From an uncultured Streptococcus sp. (GTDB lineage Bacteria; Bacillota; Bacilli; Lactobacillales; Streptococcaceae), in contig CABSRC010000001.1 in assembly GCA_902480035.1 (NCBI GenBank), positions 1 to 42,732 of the forward strand: 42,732 nucleotides of DNA, in the 5' to 3' direction. Within the stretch, counting starts at the first letter, position 1, and every line of letters begins with the position of its first letter. Both the position numbers and the translations under genes were made by a program. A model generated the notes under the pieces. The model had not been told where the DNA came from, did not search any database, and saw nothing but the letters and a program-made list of their open reading frames with translations. Positions 17,362-25,780 of this stretch are shown piece after piece.

Positions 17362-17390
17362 ATTATACAAAATTTCTGAACCATTTTCAA
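17362..17390 (-). promoter_or_regulatory. Promoter of the envelope operon
   Basis: Minus strand TTGAAA (17385-17390), a 17-base spacer and TATAAT (17362-17367). The start codon is at 17327, behind AAGGAG. Confidence 0.8.
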
Positions 17391-17469
17391 TGAAAGACTG
17401 GAAAATCCCTGTAATATCTTTTGAAAAACATACAAATTCTATACATTTCTAGAAATTAGTAAAGAAAAA

Positions 17470-17639
17470 GAGGCTGGGCAAAAACTGTCCAGCCTTTGAA
17501 GTTTGATGGGAATAAGTGCAAGACGCAGTGGTTGATTGGCATCTTTGTTCGCCTTTTAAGCTCCAAAGATGACCTAATCAACTGTGCGGGGATGGGAAGA
17601 CGAACTCTTTTTTACTTGTCGGAGTTCTTTCCCACTCCC
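17470..17639 (-). repeat. Structured intergenic repeat, copy 1 (short form)
   Basis: This 170-bp element resembles the one at 34218-34462. On the minus strand it runs from GGGAGTGGGAA to a terminator hairpin (17471-17480 with 17486-17495, then TTTTT). Internal arms 17540-17546 (ATCTTTG) and 17564-17570 (CAAAGAT) pair, extended outward by GTTGATT/AATCAAC. The outer ends also pair (GGATGGGAA with TTCCCACTCC, GAACTC with GAGTTC). It forms the 3' untranslated region and terminator of the rhodanese gene and fills most of the 317-base gap. The remainder holds the envelope-operon promoter. Confidence 0.8.
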
Positions 17640-17644
17640 GTTTC

Positions 17645-17929
17645 TTAGGATTCAAATGCATCCATGCCACCTCGGACGTTGGTCACATCATAGCCTTGCT
17701 CTTCCAGAAATTGGCAAGCACGTGCTGAGCGTCGACCAGACTTGCAGATGACATAATAGGGGTGATCCAACTCTAGTTCTTGGTAGCGATCTGCTAACTC
17801 AGATAGGGGAAGAAGACGAACTCCATCTAAGTGAAGGGCATCATACTCTTCCTGCTCGCGTACATCAAGAACGTGTAAGTCTCCTTTTTGATAAGCTTGG
17901 TAAAAGCTTGAAAATAGAATTTCTTTCAT
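17645..17929 (-). CDS. Single-domain rhodanese-like protein
   Basis: This 94-residue protein is one rhodanese domain: L-D-V-R-E near residue 21, and the active-site loop CKSGRRS with Cys 62, six residues as in sulfurtransferases. Such small proteins carry persulfide sulfur, but the partner is unknown. Its TTG-free ATG has a TCTCCT complement (AGGAGA) upstream. It is last in a three-gene run with the YbaK-like and glycosylase-like genes. Confidence 0.85.
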   Translation of the reverse strand: MKEILFSSFYQAYQKGDLHVLDVREQEEYDALHLDGVRLLPLSELADRYQELELDHPYYVICKSGRRSARACQFLEEQGYDVTNVRGGMDAFES

Positions 17930-17949
17930 GATTTCTCCTATATGGTATG

Positions 17950-18441
17950 TTATGGAAGGGTTAGAATTTCATAGTTAAAGTCAATAGACTCTAAAAATCG
18001 GAACAAGTCTTGGGTTTTAATAAAGATGGTTTTTTCATTGGTATTGGGATGGAAAGTCATGATCTCCTCTGACACAATGTCTTTATCGAAATAGACTCGA
18101 ATATCTTTTTCTTCATTGTTTAATAAACCAAATGGAGAAACCGTTCCTGGAGGTAATTGCATTTTTTCAGCTAAAGAATCTGCTGAAGCCATGCGGATCC
18201 GGTTGGCTTCCACTTGCTCTTTGAAATCATCCATATCCAATGGTTTCTTGTCATCCATGATGAGCAGATAGAATTGGGTTTTCTTCTTGTTGGTCAAAAA
18301 CATGGACTTGGTCCGCACACCTTCTAAGCCTTCAATGTAAGAATCGGCCTGCTCAGTCGTGAATGCAGGTGGGTGTTCCACTACATCAAATTCGATCCCA
18401 AGTTCTTCTAATTTGTCTTTAACTTGTTGGTATGCATCCAT
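17950..18441 (-). CDS. YbaK/ProX-type aminoacyl-tRNA deacylase
   Basis: The 163-residue protein is a stand-alone editing domain of the YbaK/EbsC/PrdX superfamily. The substrate-loop K-T-K/N-K-K-K-T segment (residues 45-56), the P-G-T-V-S-P-F-G-L-L core and the F-H-P-N-T-N-E block are present. Such proteins hydrolyse mischarged Ala- or Cys-tRNAPro in trans; which one cannot be told here. AAGGAG precedes the ATG. It lies 12 bases after the glycosylase-like gene. Confidence 0.85.
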   Translation of the reverse strand: MDAYQQVKDKLEELGIEFDVVEHPPAFTTEQADSYIEGLEGVRTKSMFLTNKKKTQFYLLIMDDKKPLDMDDFKEQVEANRIRMASADSLAEKMQLPPGTVSPFGLLNNEEKDIRVYFDKDIVSEEIMTFHPNTNEKTIFIKTQDLFRFLESIDFNYEILTLP

Positions 18442-18453
18442 CTTCGATCTCCT

Positions 18454-19038
18454 TTATTTTTGAATGATCTCTTGTACTAATGATTGCAATTCTGGCACCA
18501 CCTCTGCCTCAAACCAAGGATTCTTAGCCATCCAGATTTGATTGCGAGGGGAAGGATGAACTAGTGGAAAATAGGTTGGCAAATAGTTCTTAAAATGCTG
18601 AACCCGTTCGGTTACCTTGCCACTAACCTTTTCATGAAGGTAGTAAGCTTGCGCATATTGTCCAATCAGGAGGGTCAACTCAATATCCGGACACTCCTTA
18701 AGAAGTTGAGGATGCCACTTTTCCGCAAAACCTTTGCGAGGGGGAAGGTCACCAGATTTCCCATGCCCTGGGAAATAAAAGTCCATGGGAATAACTGCAA
18801 ACAAACCAGAATTGTAAAAGGTATTTTCGTCAACTCCTAACCATTCGCGCAGGCGGTCACCACTCTTATCCTTCCAATAGAGTCCCGCTTCCTGAGTCTT
18901 GAGACCAGGAGCCTGTCCGATAATATTAATACGAGCAGTTTTTGGAGCTGCAAAGAGTGGCTCAATCCCTCTATCCGTATAAGCTTTATTTTGAGGGTCT
19001 GCCATAATGGCTTGTTTAATAGTTTCAATCCTTGACAT
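18454..19038 (-). CDS. Uracil-DNA glycosylase family protein
   Basis: The 194-residue protein has the UDG-superfamily pattern I-I-G-Q-A-P-G near residue 39 and the late HPSPRN motif near 166. It lacks the classical Ung motif GQDPYH, so it belongs to the broader family-4/uncharacterised branch. DNA repair activity is inferred from the family only. It is first in the three-gene run; the pepV terminator ends upstream of it. Confidence 0.8.
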   Translation of the reverse strand: MSRIETIKQAIMADPQNKAYTDRGIEPLFAAPKTARINIIGQAPGLKTQEAGLYWKDKSGDRLREWLGVDENTFYNSGLFAVIPMDFYFPGHGKSGDLPPRKGFAEKWHPQLLKECPDIELTLLIGQYAQAYYLHEKVSGKVTERVQHFKNYLPTYFPLVHPSPRNQIWMAKNPWFEAEVVPELQSLVQEIIQK

Positions 19039-19059
19039 AAGTCTTCCTTCTATCTATGG

Positions 19060-19090
19060 AAAAACTCAGCCAGAAAAACTGGCCGAGTAG
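19060..19090 (-). terminator. pepV terminator
   Basis: A nine-base stem (19065-19073 with 19079-19087, one wobble) with a five-base loop, followed by TTTTT on the minus strand. Confidence 0.85.
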
Positions 19091-19094
19091 TGGA

Positions 19095-20501
19095 TTATTT
19101 GATTAATTCGTAGATGGCTTCTGCGTAAATAGCTGCTGCACGATAGAGATCTTCAACATCTGCGAATTCATTAGCTTGGTGCATGGTATTGACATAATCT
19201 GGGAACATAGCACCAAAGGCAACACCACGTTTCAAGAGGCGACCAAAGGTACCACCACCAATCACTTGTTCGTGTCCTTTGAGACCAGTTTGTTTTTCAT
19301 AAACACGCAAGAGAGTGGATACCAATTCATCATCCATCGGAACATAGTGAGGGGTGTGACCATGGGCTGACAAGCTCACTGTAGCCACTCCTTCGATCTT
19401 TTCAAGGATGGCTTTGATGGTTTCAGGATCTGTTCCTTGAGGGTAACGGATATTGAGGGCAATGCTATTGTCTGCTTGGCTTTCATCAAAATGGAAGACA
19501 CCTGCATTCATGCTCAATGGTCCCATTTTGACATCTGTATGGGCAATACCTAATTTTTCACCGGCAAAATCTTCGTGAAGAAGCGAAGCTGTCACATGAA
19601 GGTAAGCCTTAGCAGCGCCACCAAAATCAAATTGGTTCAACAAGAGAGCTAAGTAGGTTGCACCATTGATCCCATCTTCAGGAGTTGATCCGTGAGCCGA
19701 TTTTCCAATAATCGTAACGGTATAGGTTTCTTCATCCACAGTTGAGATTTCATACTGAAGCTGGTGTTCCTTGGCAAAGGCATCTAAAAGGCCAGCAAGA
19801 TCTGGAAGTTGTCCAGAAACGACTGCCGTCGCTGACTCTGGCACCATGTTTTCACGAAGGCCACCTGTAAAGCTATGAAGTTTAACCTTCCCAGTGTTGT
19901 CATTTCCAAAATGAAGGTACTCCGTGATGTTTCCTTTTTCCCCATTGATAATTGGAAATTCCGCATCTGGTGAGAAACCAAAATCTGGCTCAGGAAGTCC
20001 TACGTGTTTGAAATAGTAATCCATGTCGCCCCAGCCTGATTCTTCATCCGTTCCGACTACAAAACGCACTCGCTTAGAAACTGGCAATCCCAGATCTTTG
20101 ATGATCTTCAAACCATAGTAGCAGGCCATTGTAGGCCCTTTATCATCAGACGAACCACGCGCATAGAGCTTGCCATCGATAATTTCTGGTTTGTATGGAT
20201 CCGTCTTCCAGCCACTACCTGCAGGCACGACATCCATATGGGCAAAGATCCCAAGCTCTTCTTCTCCTTCACCAAAAGTAAAGTGACCGGCATAATTGTC
20301 GACATTCTTGGTTTCATAGCCATCACGTTTGGCAATTTCCAAGAATTTTTCAAGAGCTTTTACAGGACCAGGTCCAAAAGGATGCTCTGCATCTGCCTTG
20401 CTGTCATCGCGTTCAGAATTGATTTCCAAGATGCTGTATAAGTCAGCCATCATCTCATCGCGACGTTTTTCTACTTCTGCTTTAAAGTCAACTGTTGTCA
20501 T
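19095..20501 (-). CDS. pepV: Dipeptidase PepV
   Basis: The 468-residue M20 metallopeptidase hydrolyses dipeptides in the cytoplasm. The metal-site motifs are intact: F-A-H-M-D-V-V-P-A-G near residue 89, G-S-S-D-D-K-G-P near 117, and the catalytic G-T-D-E-E-S-G-W near 150. Length equals that of lactococcal and streptococcal PepV. GGAGG precedes the ATG. It lies 34 bases after the nitroreductase gene. Confidence 0.94.
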   Translation of the reverse strand: MTTVDFKAEVEKRRDEMMADLYSILEINSERDDSKADAEHPFGPGPVKALEKFLEIAKRDGYETKNVDNYAGHFTFGEGEEELGIFAHMDVVPAGSGWKTDPYKPEIIDGKLYARGSSDDKGPTMACYYGLKIIKDLGLPVSKRVRFVVGTDEESGWGDMDYYFKHVGLPEPDFGFSPDAEFPIINGEKGNITEYLHFGNDNTGKVKLHSFTGGLRENMVPESATAVVSGQLPDLAGLLDAFAKEHQLQYEISTVDEETYTVTIIGKSAHGSTPEDGINGATYLALLLNQFDFGGAAKAYLHVTASLLHEDFAGEKLGIAHTDVKMGPLSMNAGVFHFDESQADNSIALNIRYPQGTDPETIKAILEKIEGVATVSLSAHGHTPHYVPMDDELVSTLLRVYEKQTGLKGHEQVIGGGTFGRLLKRGVAFGAMFPDYVNTMHQANEFADVEDLYRAAAIYAEAIYELIK

Positions 20502-20535
20502 GAATTCCTCCTTGATCTTCTATTTGCTAATTGGC

Positions 20536-21141
20536 TTAGCGTTTGTCAATGATTTCGTCCACTGGTAAGCGATAGCTTGGCTCTACTTTTTCAGCCGCAT
20601 AGCCAACCGTAATCAAGACTTCCGGACGGAAACGCTCTTCGATGTCCAATACTTCATTGATTTTTGATTTATCAAATCCCAAGATAATATTGGTTCCAAT
20701 GCCTTGGTCCGTCAAAGCAAGTACCAAGTTCATGGCCACAAGACCGGCATTCAAAGCCAAGTAATCACTTGTTTGTTGAGCATCATAGCGTGCAAATTCA
20801 GCAGGAAGATTTTGCATAAAGTATTGCAACTGCTCATCTGTGAAGTTTTTCACCCCACCGACACGCGCAATCTTGCGAGCCCGTTTTTGCAAATCAGTAT
20901 CTGTAAAGAGGGCGATGGTCACAGGTGCTTCCATGACTTGATCGTAGTTTGCACCATAGGCTAATTTTGCCAATTCAGCATTTTTTTGACGAACGACCAC
21001 AAATTTCCAAGGCTGGCTATTGTGGGCACTAGGGGCCAAGGTTGCGATTTCAATGGCAGTCCGTACATCCTTTGGATCGACCGGTTGGTCAGTGAAATGC
21101 TTGATCGCATGGCGTTTTTTATTGAGCTCTAGAAATTTCAT
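20536..21141 (-). CDS. Nitroreductase family flavoprotein
   Basis: The 201-residue FMN-dependent oxidoreductase has N-terminal K-K-R-H-A-I-K-H-F, the L-A-P-S-A-H-N-S-Q-P-W FMN loop near residue 36 and a C-terminal Y-R-L-P-V-D-E end. Typical substrates are quinones and nitroaromatics; the natural one is unknown. A TGTTAAAAT -10 lies upstream at about 21176-21184. Probably co-transcribed with pepV. Confidence 0.88.
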   Translation of the reverse strand: MKFLELNKKRHAIKHFTDQPVDPKDVRTAIEIATLAPSAHNSQPWKFVVVRQKNAELAKLAYGANYDQVMEAPVTIALFTDTDLQKRARKIARVGGVKNFTDEQLQYFMQNLPAEFARYDAQQTSDYLALNAGLVAMNLVLALTDQGIGTNIILGFDKSKINEVLDIEERFRPEVLITVGYAAEKVEPSYRLPVDEIIDKR

Positions 21142-21224
21142 AAGCTTCTTCCTTTTCTATTTCTGTTACCTCTATTTTAACACAAAATGAAAGAGCTTGC
21201 AGGGTTTTACAGCCTAAGATTGTG

Positions 21225-21263
21225 AAAAAAGAAGCGGACATTTTGAAGTTCCGCTTCTTTTTT
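21225..21263 (-). terminator. Terminator after the phosphoesterase gene
   Basis: A long stem (AAAGAAGCGGA with TCCGCTTCTTT) is followed on the minus strand by TTTTTT. It separates the uvrC transcript from the nitroreductase gene. Confidence 0.88.
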
Positions 21264-21289
21264 ATAGGTTGAATACACAAGAGATCCAC

Positions 21290-22132
21290 CTATGATTCAT
21301 TGGAAAGATTGAAATAGTCAGCTACTTCTTTGGCATAACCGTATTTCTCAATTAAGCTAGTTAGGAGCTCGATGTTATGGCCCCGATAGTTATCCTCGCG
21401 TCTCAATTCTTCGTACATCTCAATAAAAGGAAGATCTTTGTCCTTAGCATCTTGGAGCTCTGCTTCATAGTCATAGGCCACCTTACGAAATTGCAGGTTG
21501 GTCACCCCATCTTCTTCGACATCGATCAGAGCATATTGAGCTCTGTGGTTTTGAATTGGTTCCCAGTCAAAATAAGGCATGCCAATAGTCCCCGGATTGA
21601 GGATCTGCTGACCCTGACTGCCATAGCGAAGCAACTGCTTGTGGACATGACCGTAGATCGCCAGATCCGTCTGATCATCCAGCAGTTGGTCAAAGTTCTC
21701 CGTCGCATTAGCTGGACGCAAATCTCCACCATAATTCTTTTCTGGTAAGTTGTGGGTCAGTGAAAAACGAATGCCATTGACCTCCTTCTTCTCTACCAAT
21801 GGAAGGGAACGAAGCCAATCGATCCGCTTAGGATCCAATCCTTCCATGAGGTACTGAGTGAGGCGAAGAAGTTGGATCTCCTGCGGATCCTCTAACCCGT
21901 ACTCGCCATCCAAGGCCTCTAGGACACAATCGTCCCAATTTCCACGAACAGCCGCTGTAATCGGAATTGCATCCAGCAACTCAAAAAGGTCCTCTCTTCC
22001 AGGCCCCGGAAGCAAAATGTCCCCTAAAAGCCAGTATTCCGTCGCGCCTAGAGCACGCGCATCCGCAATCACTGCCTCCAGGGCTGTCGTATCTCCGTGG
22101 ATATCAGATAAAATAGCGATTCGATGGTTCAT
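21290..22132 (-). CDS. Calcineurin-like metallophosphoesterase
   Basis: The 280-residue protein has the full two-metal site: LSDIHGDTTALE, G-D-I-L-L-P-G-P-G, G-N-W-D-D, T-H-N and G-H-V-H. It is closest to YfcE/MJ0936-like phosphodiesterases; the substrate is unknown. Start at 22132, just after AAGGAG. A longer frame runs into uvrC and is rejected. Ten bases separate it from uvrC, so they share a transcript. Confidence 0.87.
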   Translation of the reverse strand: MNHRIAILSDIHGDTTALEAVIADARALGATEYWLLGDILLPGPGREDLFELLDAIPITAAVRGNWDDCVLEALDGEYGLEDPQEIQLLRLTQYLMEGLDPKRIDWLRSLPLVEKKEVNGIRFSLTHNLPEKNYGGDLRPANATENFDQLLDDQTDLAIYGHVHKQLLRYGSQGQQILNPGTIGMPYFDWEPIQNHRAQYALIDVEEDGVTNLQFRKVAYDYEAELQDAKDKDLPFIEMYEELRREDNYRGHNIELLTSLIEKYGYAKEVADYFNLSNES

Positions 22133-22142
22133 TATAAACTCC

Positions 22143-23978
22143 TTATGATTGGTATGGTTCAGAATCCTCCGCCACTTCCACCAAGGGACTTGCTTCTTCT
22201 GGCTTTCCTTGATGGAGCTTGGCTTGCACTGCCTCCGCCACTGCTCGCGGGATGCCGACTGTGACAATCTCATCTACAGTAGCTTCTTTGATCTTGGTCA
22301 GCGACTTGAAGTGCTTCATCAGCAACTGCTTGCGTTTTGGTCCCAAACCGTCGATGCCATCCAACTGAGAGGAGAAGGAATTCTTAGAACGAAGCTGGCG
22401 GTGGAAGGTGATGGCGAAACGGTGGACTTCATCCTGGATCCGTTGGAGGAGGAAAAATTCCTGCGAGGTTCGAGAGAGTTCGATGACTTGAAGGGGATCA
22501 CCGAAGAGCAATTCATGGGTCTGGTGCTTGTCATTCTTTTGCAGACCTGCAATGGGAATATCTAACCCCAACTCTTCTTGGATCACCTGTTTAGCGATAT
22601 TGACCTGGCCCTGACCCCCATCGATAACGATCAGATCTGGTGGCGTCAGGCCATCCCGCATGACCCGGCTGTAGCGTCTGCGAATGACTTCCCGCATGCT
22701 GGCATAGTCATCTGGCCCGACGACGGTCTTAATCTTGTACTTGCGGTAGTCCTTTTTGCTTGGCTTCCCATTGACAAAGACCACCATGGCTGAGACCGGA
22801 CTGGTCCCCATGATGTTGGAGTTGTCAAAAGACTCAATGCGCACAGGGGTTGGGATTTGCAGGAGTTTTCCAAGGTTTTCAATAGCACCTTGAGTCTTTT
22901 CCATCGATTTTTCAAGGAGATTGAACTTCTGCTCCAGACTGACACGCGCATTCTTGATGGCCAAATTGACCAACTGCTTCTTCTCCCCACGCTGGGGTTT
23001 AAGGACCTTGGTATCCACTAGGGCCTTGACCGCTTCCTCATCGATATCTTGAGGGATCAGGATTTCATTGGGGATCAGGTGAGATTTCTCCTGGTAAAAC
23101 TGACCCACATAGGTCAAGAAATCCTCGTCCGGATCATTGTAGTAAGGGAAGAGGTTGACGTCGCGCTCGATCAGCTTGCCCTGACGGACAAAGAAGACTT
23201 GCACACACATCCAGCCCTTGTCCACGTAGTAGCCAAAGACATCCCGATTCTGCAAATCCTTGGCCATGACCCGCTGTTTGGTCCGCAGGGTCCCGATAGC
23301 TTGGATCAGATCCCGGTACTCAGCCGCCCTCTCGAATTCCATGTTTTGCGCAGCCGTAGTCATCTTGACCTTGAGCTCATCGATAATCTTGTCATCCTGC
23401 CCTTTTAGGAAATCAGAAACCTCCTGGGCCATGCCCTTGAAATAGGCCTCGTCCTTGTGGCAGACCGTGTGGGCCATGCATTGCCCTAAATGATAGTAAA
23501 AGCAGACCTTGGAAGGAGGATTGGTACACTTGCGGAATGGGAAAATCCGATCCAAAAGACGTTTGATTTCATTAGCCGCACCTACGTCCGGATAGGGACC
23601 GAAATAGAGGCCACCATCTTTTTTGACTTGGCGCGTGATGATGAGACGCGGATAGCGCTCATTGGTAATCTTGATGAAGGGATAGGACTTGTCGTCCTTG
23701 AGCATGATATTGTACTTTGGCTTATTCTCCTTGATGAGATTGATCTCGAGAAGCAAGGCCTCAATATTGGACTCAGTAACGATAAACTCAAAATCCACAA
23801 TCTCAGATACCAGAGCTTCTGTCTTGGTATCGTGGCTCCCTCTGAAATAGGAACGCACCCGATTGCGAAGATTCTTGGCCTTCCCCACATAGATGATGGT
23901 ACCGTTCTTGTCTTTGTGAATGTAACATCCCGGACTCGTCGGCAAGAGCTCGAGCTTGGATTTAATCAAGTTATTCAT
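22143..23978 (-). CDS. uvrC: Excinuclease ABC subunit C
   Basis: The 611-residue nuclease makes both incisions of nucleotide excision repair with UvrAB. In order: GIY-YIG domain (residues 14-90, PGCYIHKDKNGTIIYVGKAK), zinc/cysteine segment C-T-N-P-P-S-K-V-C-F-Y-Y-H near 155, UVR motif 205-235, RNase H-like nuclease domain from about 380 (RIESFDNSNIMG and VIDGGQGQ), and helix-hairpin-helix (GIDGLGPKRK) near 550. The length is normal. Its ATG lies seven bases after a TATAAT box, so a leaderless mRNA is possible. Confidence 0.97.
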   Translation of the reverse strand: MNNLIKSKLELLPTSPGCYIHKDKNGTIIYVGKAKNLRNRVRSYFRGSHDTKTEALVSEIVDFEFIVTESNIEALLLEINLIKENKPKYNIMLKDDKSYPFIKITNERYPRLIITRQVKKDGGLYFGPYPDVGAANEIKRLLDRIFPFRKCTNPPSKVCFYYHLGQCMAHTVCHKDEAYFKGMAQEVSDFLKGQDDKIIDELKVKMTTAAQNMEFERAAEYRDLIQAIGTLRTKQRVMAKDLQNRDVFGYYVDKGWMCVQVFFVRQGKLIERDVNLFPYYNDPDEDFLTYVGQFYQEKSHLIPNEILIPQDIDEEAVKALVDTKVLKPQRGEKKQLVNLAIKNARVSLEQKFNLLEKSMEKTQGAIENLGKLLQIPTPVRIESFDNSNIMGTSPVSAMVVFVNGKPSKKDYRKYKIKTVVGPDDYASMREVIRRRYSRVMRDGLTPPDLIVIDGGQGQVNIAKQVIQEELGLDIPIAGLQKNDKHQTHELLFGDPLQVIELSRTSQEFFLLQRIQDEVHRFAITFHRQLRSKNSFSSQLDGIDGLGPKRKQLLMKHFKSLTKIKEATVDEIVTVGIPRAVAEAVQAKLHQGKPEEASPLVEVAEDSEPYQS

Positions 23979-23985
23979 ACTCTCT

Positions 23986-23994
23986 ATTATAGCA
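23986..23994 (-). promoter_or_regulatory. Extended -10 promoter of uvrC
   Basis: TGCTATAAT on the minus strand, with seven bases between it and the uvrC ATG at 23978. There is no clear -35. Confidence 0.65.
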
Positions 23995-24126
23995 AAAAAG
24001 GGAGGGGTTAGCCTCTCTCTAGTATGTTTGTATTATTGTTATCCACCTTCACCAAGTAAAAAATAATTATTAAATAGTATATCAGACCCTCATCCTCAAT
24101 CCTTCATCTTCACTTGCCCTTTTTAA

Positions 24127-24166
24127 TAGCAAAAAAGAGGGATCTAAAACGATCCCTCTTTGCTAA
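24127..24166 (-). terminator. Terminator of the hemW operon
   Basis: AAAGAGGGATC pairs with GATCCCTCTTT around a six-base loop, extended by TAGCAAA/TTTGCTA. Minus-strand T run follows. It closes the six-gene unit ending with the CPBP gene. The rest of 24000-24126 shows nothing more than a small GC-rich inverted repeat. Confidence 0.88.
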
Positions 24167-24179
24167 TAATCGATCAAGC

Positions 24180-25163
24180 TCACCCCTTAAGATTGGCCAT
24201 CTGGAAGAGCGGAATCACATAAGGAACAATAGACATTAGGATAGTGAATAGCACGAAGAACCAGAACCAGAAGGAAGCGAGGGCACGCTGGAAAACTCCC
24301 GGCTGAGGTTTATTGGCCTGAATATAAGCCTTGATAGCTGGCCATTTGGTCGCAAGAACCACTATCATGACAATGGAACCAATGGCTAAAACACCGATTT
24401 GGAGCCAATTCGCTAGTCCCTCATCCACATGATAAGCTACATAATGCAAACCTTGGGAAATGACAAAGTTATTGAAAATGTGATAGAAAATCGCCCACCA
24501 GATATTGTATTCAAATGCAATGTAACCGAATCCTAGACCAATGATACCCGCGAAAAAGAGCTGGTCAAAATTGGCATGGAAGAGGCCGAATAAAATAGCC
24601 GTCATGACAATGGCAAAGATTTTGCCATACCGTTCCAAGCCTCGCAAGCCAGCCCCACGGAAGAAGAATTCCTCTGTGATAGGACCAAAAAAGCCAGCAT
24701 ACAAAAGCATAGTCCAAGATCGCTCAATCGTATCTCCTAGATCGGGTGTTGGAGAATGAAGGCCAATGGTCTCAAACATGCGCTCAATCACCTGTGTCAT
24801 CACAGATGAAAAGACTTGAGAAAAGCCAAGAAAGGCGAGAAGGATAAAGAAGACTGAAAGTGTCATCTTACGTCCCTTATGCTTAAGATCATATTTATAA
24901 AGGGCCTTCTTGCGATAGGCATTAAAAAGAAAGAGTCCAATGGAAATAGAGATGAGGTAGGGAATACCAGCCCAAACATTCAGGGCGTTTAGTTTCTCCG
25001 TTACTTGACTTGGATCTTTTCTGAGAGAGCCTGCTAGGGTTAAGCCTAAGAGGACTTCCCACAGGACGGTCACTAAGGTCATCACCAAGAGATAAATGGC
25101 AAGCGTCCCAGAATACCTTCCTATATCTTTTTTAGGGTCTAATAATCGGTTGTATTGGTTCAT
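24180..25163 (-). CDS. CPBP-family intramembrane metalloprotease
   Basis: This 327-residue polytopic protein has about eight membrane segments. The CPBP (Abi/CAAX protease-like) motifs are all present: E-E-F-F-F-R-G (EExxxR) at about 163, F-G-L-F-H (FxxxH) at about 195 and H-I-F-N-N (HxxxN) at about 230. Family members process prenylated or bacteriocin-type peptides or confer bacteriocin immunity; the substrate here is unknown. Start overlaps the preceding TIGR01906-like gene by four bases. Its place at the end of a hemW operon is not typical of bacteriocin clusters. Confidence 0.85.
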   Translation of the reverse strand: MNQYNRLLDPKKDIGRYSGTLAIYLLVMTLVTVLWEVLLGLTLAGSLRKDPSQVTEKLNALNVWAGIPYLISISIGLFLFNAYRKKALYKYDLKHKGRKMTLSVFFILLAFLGFSQVFSSVMTQVIERMFETIGLHSPTPDLGDTIERSWTMLLYAGFFGPITEEFFFRGAGLRGLERYGKIFAIVMTAILFGLFHANFDQLFFAGIIGLGFGYIAFEYNIWWAIFYHIFNNFVISQGLHYVAYHVDEGLANWLQIGVLAIGSIVMIVVLATKWPAIKAYIQANKPQPGVFQRALASFWFWFFVLFTILMSIVPYVIPLFQMANLKG

Positions 25164-25780
25164 TTCTTCCTCCTAGAAAATAGATAAAAACTCGCACACA
25201 TTCCTTCGTATAAGACAAAGAAAATCAAAAAGGCATGCATAAAGTAGTCTTCTGGTAATGCAAGAATAATCGAATCCACGCGCGGATCAAAGAGCCAAGT
25301 ATTGTCCCCAGCAAATAAGACCTGATGAAAGAGCGTAAAGAATTGATCAAAGCCAATGATAACAGTCATTACTGCAAGCACTACTGGTAAAACCATCATC
25401 CAAAAGAAGAGACTTCGGTACAAGGCCAGGTAGCCTTTTTTGACGACTGTCCGCATAAACTGGATAAAACCAGGGAGTGTGACCACGAAAACGACCGTCA
25501 CTAAGTGAAATAGGTACTTGACGGCCTCAAAATGGTGCAGTCCATTTTTTGAAGAGGGGAATTGAGGCATCTTCAACACCCATTGAAAAGGGTTGGTTAA
25601 GTAGTTCATCAAGACATTAAAATTCTTCATGATGACAGATGCCGAAAAACCAGTCCGGCTTTGAATCCCCAACCAATGAATCTCCATGGGATAGAGGACC
25701 CAAGCTAGAGCGATGGTGAGAAGGATCGTAGCTGACAAGATAAAGAAAAATAGGTTGATTGATTTCAAACTTTTAAGCAT
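25160..25780 (-). CDS. TIGR01906-family integral membrane protein
   Basis: This 206-residue protein has four to five membrane segments, an N-terminal helix, and the conserved external loop with Y-P-M-E-I-H-W-L-G and F-V-L-Y-E-G-M near the end. Length and pattern fit the TIGR01906 family of Gram-positive membrane proteins, which has no known function. The ATG at 25780 overlaps the stop of the HAD gene by eight bases; the TTG one codon earlier is less likely. Confidence 0.75.
   Translation of the reverse strand: MLKSLKSINLFFFILSATILLTIALAWVLYPMEIHWLGIQSRTGFSASVIMKNFNVLMNYLTNPFQWVLKMPQFPSSKNGLHHFEAVKYLFHLVTVVFVVTLPGFIQFMRTVVKKGYLALYRSLFFWMMVLPVVLAVMTVIIGFDQFFTLFHQVLFAGDNTWLFDPRVDSIILALPEDYFMHAFLIFFVLYEGMCASFYLFSRRKK

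Noticed and set aside
22133..22273. A 47-residue extension of the phosphoesterase into uvrC
   Set aside because: AAGGAG directly precedes the ATG at 22132 and the extension is only uvrC read in another frame.
24000..24025. Inverted repeat upstream of uvrC as a terminator
   Set aside because: No gene ends there on either strand and the stem is short. The strong terminator at 24127-24166 already ends the neighbouring operon.
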